Source: Poa pratensis (Eukaryota; Streptophyta; Magnoliopsida; Poales; Poaceae). From it: a stretch of 64,000 bases of DNA. The stretch is from assembly GCA_947311845.1 (NCBI GenBank), contig CAMZMU010000041.1, positions 138,656,687-138,720,686 on the forward strand. The letters are read 5' to 3'. Shown here in pieces: positions 48,091-59,770 of this stretch; positions within the stretch are counted from its first letter, which is position 1, and every line of letters begins with the position of its first letter. The notes under the pieces were generated by a model. It was not told the DNA's origin. It ran no database searches and saw nothing but the letters and a program-made list of their open reading frames with translations. A program made the translations under genes and the position numbers.

Positions 48091-48975
48091 TCGATTAGCA
48101 GCTTCGTCCTTCTTTGTTTGTGACTCTTGACAATGCCACATATAGTTGCCCATGAAAGAATGCTTGCTTATTTAAGATATATTCCTACCTTATTCAAGGA
48201 CTCACCTTGGATCCTATTTATGGTCATTGCGAAGCAGGCTGATAATGGATATTGTCTCCGTTTCACCATGAATGGATATTTTGAGTCGCAGGGTGACATG
48301 ATAATCTGAGGTATGCATACCTTTTCGCTAACGTGCGTTCATGTAATCATTTGTGCCTCAATGTATTTGTTTCCAAGCTGTGTTATGATCATTCTCGTGC
48401 CGGTGCATAAAACTGCAGCTAGGTTGAAGTTGCGTAGGACCATCACCGGCAAACCTACCTTCAGTTTTAGCTGATGATCTGGGATTCCTAGGAACTTCAA
48501 TGTGTTAAGGAACTCAGTAGGACACATGTTTTCTAATCTGCTGCTGTGCGTTGCTGTCTTGCACATGGTATCCATGATTCGGTATGTCACCTCTTCACCT
48601 TGTATCTAACCCATTATGTGCTCATTTATCTATAGCAAATATGCATGGTGATTACAAAAGTACTAACCAATCCAATTGATTCTTTACCTATCTCTTCCCT
48701 GCTTAGTGATATTTTGCTCAATGGCATCAGGAAACCATCCATGTTTTGTCATTCTTCCTCTTCCTTGCTTCAATTTCCTCATTTTTACAATTGACAATTC
48801 CGAATTCGTTTTGCCATACAGTTATTTGTTTTTTATCAAACCATTGATCTTCTCACTACATATTTGAGGATAAATCACGGTTAGGGTATCAGGGTCCACA
48901 ATCTGTATTTGAGAAAGTAAAATACCCGTTTTCTTGTCTTTGACGTCTGTATCCAATTCATTGACTGTACTCAGT
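47254..48975 (+). repeat. Diverged direct repeat inside the Helitron (47254-47440 and 48745-48975)
   Basis: Both start GTCATTCTTCCTC, followed by TTGCTTCAATTTCCTCATTT, GACAATTC, CCATTG and ATCAA/ATCAC blocks. The repeats flank the helicase remnant. They have scattered substitutions and a roughly 45-bp length difference. Confidence 0.75.
48091..48590 (-). pseudogene. Helitron helicase remnant (PIF1-like C-terminal region)
   Basis: Three frames. 48590-48339 reads MCPTEFLNTLKFLGIPDHQL then LKVGLPVMVLRNFN and GTRMIITQLGNKYIEAQ, a conserved part of the PIF1-like helicase in plant Helitrons. After a frame change, 48310-48180 reads YPLSACFAMTINRIQGESLN, matching the helicase AMTINKSQGQ motif. After another shift, 48172-48100 reads FFHGQLYVALSRVTNKEG, the last helicase motif. 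The Walker A and B parts and the Rep endonuclease are not seen. In a complete Helitron this protein unwinds DNA for rolling-circle transposition. Confidence 0.88.
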
Positions 48976-51086
48976 AAAATTCCCATTTATCCGATTTATG
49001 CTATGCCATTCTCTTGGAGGTGATACTTGTTGAAGATGCCGGCGAGGCTGCATCTCCCCATCTCGTCTGTCAAGTTCAGTGCTGACTGCACCGTGCGTGA
49101 CCCCTCGTGGAGCTGTACGTGGTCGACGTTGTATCCTAATGAGATATATTTTTTGTGCATCTCCTGGAAAACTCTTTGCACCTTGTCGGCAAGATCGTGG
49201 CAGGGACGCTGGGTTGTCCTGCAGCTTCTTCCAGCATGCTCGATCATTGCCCTCGGTGCATCTCCAGTTCTGCATATGTGCATAATATATAGTCGCTGCT
49301 CCTTGCCTTAGCTTGTCATATTGCCGCCGACATCAAGCGATACACGAACGCATTTCTATCCGGCACAGGTCATGACTCCCAGTAACATTAGATCGATCGA
49401 TCTGACCGTCAGCATGGCCGGCACACCATCCAGCGGATGACTCAACTTGGAATCCACAACTTGTATGGGGCACTCAAATTCATCCCTGTTCAGATCAAGC
49501 AATGACTACCAAAGATGGCAGCTTGCCCAGAAATCGGTGCGATAGTGTGGGTGGTCTAAACTGCACGCATAGGTGACCATGGCGACTGAGCTTTCATGCA
49601 CGCAGTCAATTTAACCGGAATCCTGCACCAAATAATTGAATTGTAATCGACTCCAAACAAATTTCTTATTAAAAAAACTCAACAATAAACTTGAGTCCAG
49701 CACCGCTAGCTCGAGTCTACGTCCGTGGTCTGAAAAAAAATCTAGCCCAGCTGATGCAAACTGCGGACAGCATGGTCGATCACCAAATCCTCTACTGCTG
49801 AGGGCGTCCCACTTGTGTTTGCCTCATTGTATCGCCATCATCCACGTGTCCTGTGGCCTTCATCATTCGTGGCTTTACACCAGATTGATATCGTCAATTC
49901 GCCAGATGAACTCGTCGAAGAGCTTGTGCTAGATTCAGGGTACCTTGTGTGTTTGTTAGCATCCTTAGCGCGATATGGTGTCATCCTTCCTCGAGCTAGC
50001 TTCATGAGAGGGGGTCGACGTTGTCGCTTCGAGCTCATCGTCCACAGCAAGCTCGATCATTGCCCTCTGTGAATCTGTAGTTCTGCACATATACTCGCTG
50101 TTGCTTAGGTTGTCATATCGCCGCCGATGTCAAGCGATCAACCTTTTTTTTGGCAATACACAAACGCATCTCTTAAGTAAACATAATAACATAACGTGCT
50201 ATCTTCTGATCATGTATAATCAGCAGATTTACCTCATGCTTATCTATGCTTTGGTATTTACAGGGATCAGTACGGCATGCATCTCCAAGCTGTTGCGTAT
50301 GTATGCCTTCAGTCTTGATCGAATCGTCTAGATGCAAATAATCAAGCCCAGGTGATGCAAACTGCATGCCAGTTTACCAAATCCTCTACAGCCATCGGGC
50401 GCCGCACCAGCCTCTGGTCCTTGGGGGTCCGCCTGTCACCATCGATTCAAACCGCTGTGTGGGGACGTACGCCGTGGCTTCTTGCCAGGTCGATATCGCC
50501 ATACAGACTCCTCAAAGACTTTGAGGTAGGCTCGGGTCATCTTTGGAGTTTGTCAGCTTCATTGGCGTGAGATCGATGTCGTTGCATCGAGGTAGCTTCG
50601 TCGGCGTGATATTGTCATTGCCTCGTCGAGCTCATGTATGGATGGCTTTATGCTGGGCCAAGAACACTGCCATCTCGAGATCCGCCGGACGACCGTCGTG
50701 AAGCCAGAGCAATCAACCGCCGACATCTACGTGTATACTACTCCATCGCGCAGAACCTGAAGCACCAGTCAATGTCAAAAGAATAAAGATTCGTGATATG
50801 TACGGTATCTGCCATGGGGTTCCTAATCTTAATCCAGAAGATGCATATCTGTGTTACGTGTCCTCGAAGGAGGCTAGTACTTTGCGTTGCATACTCCCGC
50901 CTAGAAGACGTGATCGATTATGGCTCGTACCAATCACGGACATTTTTTTATAGCGTTCGGTCATCGGCCGCGGTTCGTTCGCTCTACTAAAAAAAAATCT
51001 GAATCGTTTTGTCTGAATCGGAGCCGTTAGTTTCTGTCGCTAACCGCTTGATAAATCTGAGCCGTTTATTATCCTGTGTTTTAATT
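48591..51086 (-). other. Helitron interior, 5' side, including a degenerate tandem duplication
   Basis: The segment 49231-49925 resembles 50047-50545. Shared landmarks in the same order are CTCGATCATTGCCCTC, GTCATAT-GCCGCCGA, CAAACGCAT, GATGCAAACTGC and AAATCCTCTAC. Open frames at 48958-49311 on both strands could be a captured gene fragment, but I recognise no domain. Rep is not found. Confidence 0.6.
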
Positions 51087-51096
51087 ATATAATAGA

Positions 51097-54000
51097 TGGT
51101 ATATTATCAAATATTAATAGTAGTTACTTATGTTTTTAACTTTTCTTTAAGCAGTAAGATAATATGATTTGAATATAAACACTTAGAAGAAACACCACAA
51201 GTAATCTCATATTATGAAGTAGTTATTAATTTGGATTAATGATTTAAACAATTATAACACAAAATTAATTCAATTATTCAAGGTATTAATAATAGTGATC
51301 AAATTTTATTAAATAGAGAATTCATTTTTGTGAATTAAGAACTACATGGAATATTATGAAGTAATAATATGATTACTTTATATGTTGATAGATTCATTTT
51401 TTGTATTATTAAATGACTCATGATTAATTATTTTCCTTATGGAAAATATTATTTTAATGAACCATTTGAAGAATATTTTTTAAGCATGTTCATAAATGGA
51501 ATTCTAAAAATAGTCATAATGTTATAATTGAACATATTTTCATATTTGAAGTTGAACATGTGAAACAATTTAAATGGAGTTGAAATGCATCCAAAATAGC
51601 ATTTCAAATGAATTCCATATTTAACTAATAAACCAATTTGTTGTTTCAATTTTAGAGTGATTCAATTTTAGTCAAACAAGTATTTTATTTATACAAACAT
51701 ATTAATTTTATTTTTCTTAACATTTTGGTATATTGTTTGTATTTTTCTAATTTAAAATGAAGTAGTTATAAATTTCCAAAGTCTATTCAATTTAGTCATA
51801 TTCTGTAATTATTTGCTAAAAGGAAATCCAGGAAATTCTCCTATTGGTCAGCCGACGTCAGCATGATGTCAGCAATGGAGTTCAACTCCAACCCGAGCAC
51901 AATCCCGACGAATTCGTGCGATTGAAGTCGAGTCGTAGCGCGCATAGGATAGAACACGTCCCAGCGGACCTAAAGGTGGCGGCGCCGCTCCGAAAAGGTC
52001 GTCGGAGCGTGGCCGGAGTTTGACTCACGCGGCGGCGGACGGTGACGCACAGCACGGCGGCGAGTCAGAGCGAACTAAGCCGAATTAAAAGTACCAGAAG
52101 GATGCACAGCTCACCACGAGCATGATGGAAGGCTCGGCGAGGCTTGGGGAGGACGGACGGAGACGAACTCATCCTCGAAAGCCGACGGCCGGACTTGGAG
52201 AAGATGGCTCGATTCCTCCTCTACCGAGCTCCCCACCACGCACCACTCAACGAGGAGCAAGAGGACGACATGGCGAACCTCCAGAGCTCCTCTGGATAGC
52301 ACGGCGAGCACGGAATCGACGGCAAACGGCGGCGGCCCGACGAGCTAGGGTTCCACTTTCCGGTCGATTCTCTGGGAGAGAGCAAGAGAGAGAGAGATGA
52401 GACGATGGAGAGTGAGATGCGGACGTCTCTGGGCTCTTATCCGTGAGAGCAAGCACGCAGAGAGGAGGTGGCACGGCGGCATCGATACGGCGGTCTCCTC
52501 GTCCTTCTGCGAGGAGGAAGAAGAAAGAAAAAAAAACAAATTTATGGAAAACCCCCTGGGTTTCCGAGAAATAACAAGAACAGTATGAACAAGCCCCTGC
52601 TCACTAATTTGGACCTTTTCAGAATAGTTTAAATTGCAGAGAAGTCCCTAGCTGTGTAGAATTTTATTATGGTATTAATATCAACTTTGAACTTTGGATC
52701 CTTGATGTATTTTGAATTTATTCCATATTTGGAATGAATTTGTGTATATTAAAATTTATTTCCTTTTACAAGGTGTGTAGAATTTCAAAAACAAGTTTCT
52801 TTTAAACTTGGATTATAAATATTTTATGTGTTTTAAATTCATTAACCACTTAAAGTAAATTTGAACATATTTGGAATTATCTCTTTTTAAATAAAATTTA
52901 TAGTTTATGACCTCTGTTCTTATTGTGCACTTTTATAACAATTGATTTATTTTGTTATGCTTTTTATTTGTGGTTACCCATTATTTTAAAATGCTAAGGA
53001 TAGTTTCTTACTTGTCTTCAGCTCTAGATAAATATTCAAACTTGTTCTGAGTGCCTTATTGATTCCTGGACAACATTAAATTGTTGTCCAGCAATATAAC
53101 ATGATTTGCTTACTGTGGTGACTACAAAGAGTATACACAGTGTTTCAATTCAAATTCATGCCAAGCACAAAATATGGCCCTAGTGGCTTTGGCTTGTGAT
53201 ACCTGACAATTAAATCATGTGAAAACATGATCAAATGTATGTGGATGCACAAGAGAAGATATCCTGCCTGAGGACAGGTCTTATGGTAGGATAAATGGGT
53301 AAAATGATGAGAACAGAATCTTGCTTAATTCCATATCTCATTCTGATGATCAAAAGGATGATATACTCCTTTAAATAAAATAGATGATCTTGTTTCTGTG
53401 GAAGCAAGTTGCTAAAACAATTGCTGACTAAGTAGTCCATGTGGTTCCCTTTACCACATGTCCAGATTTATCTCCTCTTGAGAATGAATCTTGAATAAGC
53501 CAAATGGTCTTGGTCACATGATGAACTTGTGAACCCCTCTCTTATGGGACATGTCCACACTCACATGAATTTGAGAGTTAACTCATGTGATGATTACATA
53601 TGGATGATGATCATATGGTTTTATGCTTTGGCTTTACTTTCTCCCTGGTAATCATACTCTTGGAGAAATACCATGTATTATCTGTCCTTTTGTTTATTTG
53701 TATATGACACTCAATTGTTTGAGCATACAAAAGTGATTTGTTAACAAGGTTGCAAAGCTTGTCACCCAACTACTTCTATATAACACAAACATTGGAATAT
53801 CACACTATTTCTTGAGGGATTAATAAGAACATAACAGATGCAAGAGTTCCCATTGTCTCTGTGATAGATTGGCATAGCACTACTATGCATATCTAATCAA
53901 TCCTTCTTCATAATCTTCTTGTTGCTTTACCTCTTTTCTTGAGATGCTTCCCTGGTTGAATAACTTCAAGAAGATTAGGAGATAAGAAGTTAAGATTCAC

Positions 54001-54426
54001 TAGATAAGGTGAAAAGATCTTTGTTAAGATTTTAGGTAATTCAATTTGTCTTTAAGACTAGAATGGTTTCCATCTACTAGAGATATGTCTAACATATAAG
54101 GTTAGACAAGATGATACCTAAGAATAACTAGATTTATGTTACACTCCTGAGGTAATGTTTTGATGTAACAAGATATATTCCCACTGGGTTTAACAATTTT
54201 ATCGAGTACCTCTCTGCCCAAAAATAGGTTTTAAGCCAAGATCATCTCAAAGTTTGTAACGCTCAAGTCGATGATCTACTTCAATTCCACCAACTCAAGT
54301 GAAACTTCAATCACTTAGTGTTTTAAAATTATTTGCGCAAAAATTCTTCGGATTTTCTGATGCATGAATGCAATGCACACTTGTGTGTCCACTCTAATTT
54401 GGGACTCTAAATCCTAGGATGTTACA
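51097..54426 (-). repeat. Element C 5' LTR, right part (after the Helitron)
   Basis: Matches 26343-29669. It contains the second copy of the GC-rich core (about 51840-52510). Small ORFs here repeat those of the other LTR and are not genes. Confidence 0.95.
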
Positions 54427-54431
54427 CAACC

Positions 54432-54938
54432 CATGCGACGTCTCTCGGATGAGAGGAGAAAAGTGATAGGCGATGAACTGGCCAAGTTACTTGCGGCTGG
54501 TTTCATCATGGAAGTGCTGCACCCGGACTGGTTGTCTAACCCGGTCCTGGTGGAAAAGAAAAAGGATGAACCGATTGTGGCCAAGGTGTGGCGCATGTGT
54601 ATTGATTTCACAAACTTGAATAAGGCATGTCCTAAGGATCCATTCCCGCTGCCTCGGATTGATCAAGTGATCGATTCCACAGCCGGGTGTGAGTTGTTAT
54701 CCTTTGTAGATGCATATTCTGGTTTTCACCAGATACCACTGAACCCTGCTGATCAATTGAAAACTGCTTTTATTACCCCGTACGGGGCTTATTGCTATCG
54801 TGTCATGACCTTTGGTTTGAGGAATGCTGGTGCTACTTACCAGAGATGTATGCAAAAATGCTTGCATGATCAAATAGGCAAAAATGTGCAGGTATATGTC
54901 GATGATATCGTCATCAAAATAAGGAGAAATCTACTCTG
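54432..54938 (+). pseudogene. Element B reverse transcriptase, catalytic part
   Basis: Continues from 24385 after removal of C and one caacc copy. It contains MCIDFTNLNKACPKDPFPLP, FVDAYSGFHQIPLN, FGLRNAGATYQRCM and the catalytic YVDD (VQVYVDDIVI near 54892-54916). The frame is lost right after this (54917-54938), where a one-base change introduces an early stop. The insertion site of C lies upstream of all catalytic residues. Confidence 0.92.
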
Positions 54939-55744
54939 ATTGATGATCTCAGAGAAACGTTCGCGAATCTAAGGAGATTCCGGATGAAACTTAACCCGGA
55001 CAAATGCACATTTGGTGTACCGGCAGGCAAGTTACTCGGTTTCCTTGTGTCGAGCCGAGGTATTGAGGCAAATCCGACAAAGATCTGTGCTATTGAGAGC
55101 ATGAAGTTACTGATATGTCTCAAGGATGTGCAGAAGTTCACTGGTTGCTTGGCTTCCTTAAGTCGGTTCGTTAGTAGGTTGGGCGAAAAGGCGTTGCCTT
55201 TATATCAACTGATGAGGAAAAGTGACAGTTTTGTGTGGACCCCGCAAGCGGATGCGGCGTTCACTGAACTAAAAAAGATGTTGGTGACTGCGCCGATATT
55301 GGCCTCACCATTACCCAAAGAGCCGATGTTGCTCTACATTGCGGCCACAAACCGAGTTGTGAGTGCCGTAGTGATGGTGGAGCGAGAAGAAGATGGCAAA
55401 ACTGTGCAGAGGCCGGTATACTTTCTGAGCGAGGTGATCTCGTTGTCCAAGCAAAATTATCCTCACTACCAGAAGATGGCATATGGTGTTTATATGGCGG
55501 CCAAGAAGTTGAAACATTACTTCCAAGAGCATCCAATCACCGTGGTGTGTGCGGCTCCTATCTCGGAGATCATTGGTAACAAAGATGCAAGCGGCCGAGT
55601 AGCCAAGTGGGCCATTGAGCTGGCTCCTTATACGCCACATTATGAGAGAAGAGATGCCATCAAATCTCAGGCACTGCCTGATTTCTTCGTGGATTGGGCC
55701 GAGATGCAATATGAGCCACCATTGCTGACTCCAATTACTGGAGA
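54939..55744 (+). pseudogene. Element B RT connection and RNase H
   Basis: The frame gives MKLNPDKCTFGVPAGKLLGF, the thumb/connection, and then RPVYFLSEVISLSKQNYPHY and MAYGVYMAAKKLKHYFQEHP of the gypsy RNase H. It ends with DAIKSQALPDFFVDWAEMQ, leading to the second RNase H. The match to the element D counterpart is close throughout. A frameshift lies near 55740. Confidence 0.9.
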
Positions 55745-56130
55745 ATGCACTTTGACGGCTCCAAGACAAAGATTGGTTTAGGTGCCGGGGTAGTCCTTAC
55801 CTCGCCAAAGCAGGATCAACTGAGATATGTGTTGCAGATTCATTTTGTGGCATCTAACAATGTGGCCGAGTATGAGGCACTTGTTCATGGGCTCAATGTG
55901 GCCAAGGAAATTGGTATTCGCCGGATAGAATGCTTCGGAGACTCAGATCTGGTGGTGCAGAAAGCCTCGGGAAATTGGGACGCTTTAGACGCCAACATGG
56001 CGTTATATCGGTTTCATGTCCAGAAGATCTCGGGGTTCTTTGAGGTTGCGAGTTCAAGCATGTACCTCGGGCAGAAAATGAAGCTGCCGATGTACTGTCA
56101 AGCTAGGTTCATCTCGGGATCCAATCCCAC
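55745..56130 (+). pseudogene. Element B archaeal-type RNase H
   Basis: MHFDGSKTKIGLGAGVVL, ASNNVAEYEALVHGLNVA and GDSDLVVQK carry the conserved acidic residues. A one-base shift near 56040 separates the end of the domain (FKHVPRAENEAADVL in another frame). As in element D, it marks the Tat lineage. Confidence 0.87.
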
Positions 56131-56560
56131 CCGGCATATCCTTGGAGCATCTGAGGAAACCATCAATCAAACCTTCGCCCGAGTCCGAGTCAATCTTTAT
56201 CCCGGCGAAACCGAATCTGATGTCGTTCCCATGGACATCGATGTCAGGTGCCTTTTTGAGAACCCGGGGACTGCTTGGCAGAACCCGGGGACTGACCAGT
56301 TGATGTCGGAGGAGGCAATGTCGGTTGAACCAATGGAGGTGGATGAACCAGTCTTTCCTGTATGCCCTGTGGGATGGGCACAGCCTATAATGTCGTATAG
56401 GATAGATGGGAGTAAACCAGATAATGAGGCCGAGGCCAGGCGAGTGCAAAGAAGATCCAAAGCGTACACCATCATCAACAAAGAGCTGTGCAAGAGAAGC
56501 GCAACCACAGTGCTACAACGTTGTGTTGAACCGGAGGAAGGGCAAGAGATGCTCCTGGAG
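56131..56560 (+). pseudogene. Element B linker between second RNase H and integrase
   Basis: A longer linker than in D. It contains two GAACCCGGGGACTG repeats (near 56261 and 56281) and an acidic Met/Glu/Pro-rich stretch (EEAMSVEPMEVDEPVFP). It then returns to the conserved RRSKAYTIINKELCKRSA and EPEEGQE segment. Confidence 0.7.
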
Positions 56561-57390
56561 ATTCCAAGGAGAATGTGGTCATCATGCTTGCTCAAGAGCC
56601 TTGGTTGCTAAGGTATTCCGGCATGGGTTTTACTGGCCCACTGCTTTGCAACAGGCAGAAGATATCGTCAGAAGTGCGAGGGGTGTCAGAGATTTGCTCA
56701 CAAGATCCACATGCCAGCTTCAGCACTCAAGACCATTCCCATCACTTGGCCTTTTGCTGTTTGGTGTCTGGATATGGTGGGGGAATTCAAACCAGCCCGA
56801 GGCAACATGACTCATATGCTGGTGATGGTGGACAAATTCACCAAGTGGATCGAGGTGAAGCCAATCAGGAAGTGTGACGGCACACGGCTGTATCTTTCTT
56901 GAAAGACATCATTTTGAGATATGGTTACCCACACAGCATTATCTCGGATAATGGCACAAACTTTGCTGTAGGAGCCTTTGCTCGGTTCTGTGCTGAAAAG
57001 AGAATCCGACTTGACATAGCATCGGTCGCGCATCCGGAGGCCAATGGGCAAGTGGAAAGAGCAAATGCATTGGTGTTATCCGGCATCAAAGCCCGGTTGA
57101 TTGAACCACTGCTGCGATCTCCGGGTTGTTGGATAGATGAGATACCGGCAGTACTGTGGGGTCTCAGGACCACACCGAATCGATCAACGGGCTATACGCC
57201 ATTTTTCTGGTCTATGGAGCAGAAGCGGTTGCCGACCGACATACAGTATGACTCGCCAAGAGTTACACTGTACACAGAAACCGAGGCAAAAGAAGCTGGG
57301 AAGATGTGTCGATCTGCTCGAGGAAGCACGAGAACTGGCCTTATCTCGGTCAGCAATATATCAGCAAAATCTCCGACGCTATCATAGCCG
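56561..57390 (+). pseudogene. Element B integrase, zinc finger and catalytic core
   Basis: HHCC finger (GHHACSRALVAKVFRHGFYW with the CC part in another frame near 56680). DDE core: Asp in CLDMVGEF (near 56768), Asp in SIISDNGTNF (near 56950), Glu in NGQVERAN (near 57055). The downstream LRTTPNRSTGYTPFF is present. At least four frames are used between 56560 and 57390, so this enzyme is dead in this copy although the catalytic residues are readable. Confidence 0.9.
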
Positions 57391-57630
57391 GAAGATAAAG
57401 CCTCGGTATTCCGAGAAGGAGATTTGGTGCTTAGGCTAGTGCAGCGCACTGCCGGCAGGCACAAGCTATCACCTCCATGGGAGGGACCGTTCATTGTGAG
57501 CAAGGCTCTGCACAATGATGCATACTATCTTATAGATGCACAGGTACCGATGAAGGACAGGATGGACAGATCCGGAGAGGAAACCAAACGACCCTGGAAT
57601 GTAGCTCTACTCCGTCCCTTTTACTCTTAA
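57391..57630 (+). pseudogene. Element B integrase C-terminus
   Basis: LSPPWEGPFIVSKALHNDAY is the GPY/F-type DNA-binding segment, and the ORF ends RPWNVALLRPFYS at 57630, like element D (RPWNIEQLRPFYT). A frameshift separates it from the core. Confidence 0.88.
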
Positions 57631-58235
57631 GGGCGCAATGTATGTATCTCGGTTTCCTTTGAATGAAATGTTGGCACTCCGAAAAGAAACTCGGGGACTG
57701 CCTTGTCTATATGCATGTGTTTTATCTCGGTTTTATCTATGTTGTTTCTATGCCGAATGGTTTTAAACCTCGTCTCAAAGTTCAAGTAATGTATGCTATC
57801 TTGTTGTGATCTTGTGACTCGACTGACGAACGCCAAAATGGCAGTCAAGAGCAGAGGTTATGGAATATAGTAAACATGAAAAGAACTCGGGGACTCGGTC
57901 CAAAAATGATTCGGTATATGTTGTTTACTAACCCTGTATTTTATTCCTTATCTTGTGTCGGATGACTCTAAACCTTATCTCAAAATTTATGAGTATTGTA
58001 TGCTATGATTGTGATCTTGTGACTCGACTGTCGAACGCCAAAATGGTAGACAAGAGCAAAGATTACTAAGTATAGTAAACAAGAAAGTAAACTCGGGGAC
58101 TTGGTGCAAAGTGATCCGGCATTGAGCCGGTCTCGTTGAAACTAGCATGATAGAGTAGCACTGATAAAAGCTTAAAAGTATATTTACATCTGCGCCCGGC
58201 ATCCCGGGGATTTAACAGTTCAACTTGTGATAAGT
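57631..58235 (+). repeat. Spacer after pol of B with about 200-bp tandem repeats
   Basis: AACTCGGGGACT occurs at about 57688, 57884 and 58089, each with similar surroundings (CTTGTGACTCGACTG, GAACGCCAAAATGG and AGTAAACA blocks). No gene is evident. The repeated motif resembles the polypurine tract before the 3' LTR. Confidence 0.8.
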
Positions 58236-59599
58236 TCAAACAGCTGCGCCAGAGGAGCTCGGGTCAGTTGGAGCAGTGCGAGTCGCAGGAGCAGTCTCGG
58301 TCGCCGGATCGACCGTCGTGGTGATTGCCGGGTTGCCGGTGATGTCGGATGCTGCTTCCGAAGATATGTCGGCTGCTGGCTGCTCGGCAGTGTCGGCTGC
58401 TCTGTCAGTGGCAGTTTTGGGAGCTTCAGCCTCGATCTCCTCATCAACTTCCTCTTCCTCGTCATCTCCTTCATCGTCGGAGTAAACTGGACCAGGAATG
58501 AAACCTTGGGTTTGGGCGTAGCTGGCCATGAAAGAGGCTGCATCCTTGCGGCTCTGGATCAGATTTGGATCCGACGTCCATTTCGAGTCGGCGCGCAGGG
58601 ATTTCAGTGCGTTGAGATCAATTGTCTCGTACCAAGAGAGCACAAAGGTCAGAGCTTGATCTGCACCGGCACGGGCTGAGGAAGATCTCCATTCTCGAAG
58701 CCTTGTCTCGGCAGCTAGCAGGCACTTGGATAACTCGGAGATGGAAGCTGGAGTCGCAGAGTTTGGCCATAGAGTCCGGTAAACCCGGATACCAGCATCA
58801 AGGAGTTCAGTACCAATGCACTTCAGAGGGGATATGCGAGCATTCAGAGCCGTCAGATGATCTTCAATGTCCCATTCCTCCGAGATCGGGCCAGTTTCTG
58901 CTCTTTTTTCTCGTGCCCTGCGGGTAGGGTTGACTGCAGCAGCCTTGGAATGGGAGAAGTGTTCTGAAGACAGAAGAGCTATCACCGAATTGAGTTATAT
59001 ACCGGCATATATTTAATGTCGGTACAAGCAAAGAAAATAAAAAGAAAGGATAAAGGAAACTTACTGTCCATCTCGCGGTTGATCCGGGTGAGCTCGGCCA
59101 GCCAGATGTCGCATTTAGCCTTGAGGGCATCCAGTTCTTGTTGTGCCGAGGTAGCGCGAACCTCGGTCTGATCAAGGAGCTCCTTATGCTTCAGAGCATC
59201 TTCTTCTCGCTGTTTCTTCTCCACAGCGGCAGCTTTCTCCATCTCGGATTTCTCTGCCTGAACCCGGTCAAGCTCCTGCTGGAGCCGAGACACCTCATCT
59301 CGTTCCTTCTGGAGCACAGCGTTGTGCGCGGCATCGCGCTCCTGGAGTTGCCGAGATAGTTGTGCGACTTGGGCCTCTATCTCGGTTATTAAGGACAGCA
59401 AAAGAGAAATATGGGGAAGTTAGGGGGAGATAATTTTGAGCAAGGTTTTTATGGCAATAAAAGAGAAAGGTACCCTTGGTCTTCAACCCCTCCTGCAACT
59501 GCTTTTAGGAGGTCCTAAGCTTCTTGTGTTCCAAGAGCAGCTTGTGGAACACCTTGGTCCGAGTATTGGTGCAATCCTGAAAAAAGGGAAAGTGTTAGT

Positions 59600-59770
59600 G
59601 TTAGCCTCGACCTGAATCTCGGGGACTGGATGTCGGAATTGTTGAGGATTCAAGCCGAGTAAACTCGACCTGAATTTCGGGGACTGGATGTCGGATTTTA
59701 TGAAGATTCGCGCCGAGTGATCTTTACTCGGTCGAGCATCAACCACCGACCCGAATCTCGGGGACTGGGG
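59600..59770 (+). repeat. Repeats with TCGGGGACTGG in an intron of the B antisense gene
   Basis: Three copies of a C-GA-CTGAAT-TCGGGGACTGG-type unit, two of them followed by ATGTCGGA. They belong to the same motif group as 57688-58101. Confidence 0.75.

Larger units (their letters stand above)
46531..51096 (-). mobile_element. Helitron with degraded helicase
   Basis: The undisturbed LTR copy reads GTTAAGTAATGGTATATTA (26332 onward). In the second copy, 4566 bp separate GTTAAGTAA from TGGTATATTA with no target duplication: insertion between A and T. On the minus strand the insert begins TCTATTATATAATT and ends with a perfect hairpin (CCCGCGCA/TGCGCGGG) followed by 8 bases and CTAG. These are the defining Helitron termini. 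A PIF1-like helicase remnant lies at 48091-48590 on the same strand. I see no Rep domain, so this copy cannot move by itself. Confidence 0.95.
24386..54426 (-). mobile_element. Element C: LARD-like LTR element inserted in the RT of B
   Basis: On the minus strand the LTR starts TGTAACATCC and ends CACTACA. LTRs are 24386-29669 (5284 bp; 3' LTR) and 44574-54426 (5' LTR, 5287 bp once the Helitron is removed). TSD caacc is at 24381-24385 and 54427-54431. A PBS for tRNA-iMet (44560-44571) and a polypurine tract (29670-29682) confirm minus orientation. The interior, without element D, is only about 2.8 kb and codes for no recognisable protein. About fifteen LTR differences are visible in the first 1.9 kb. 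Very long LTRs around a short non-coding core fit a LARD. Confidence 0.92.

Noticed and set aside
46531..51096. A Mutator-like or hAT DNA transposon in the C LTR
   Set aside because: There are no terminal inverted repeats or target duplication; TC...CTAG ends, hairpin and A/T insertion fit a Helitron.
24386..54426. A long-range duplication of about 5.3 kb at 24386 and 44574
   Set aside because: The pair has TG...CA ends, a PBS, a PPT and a TSD, so it is an LTR pair and not a segmental duplication.
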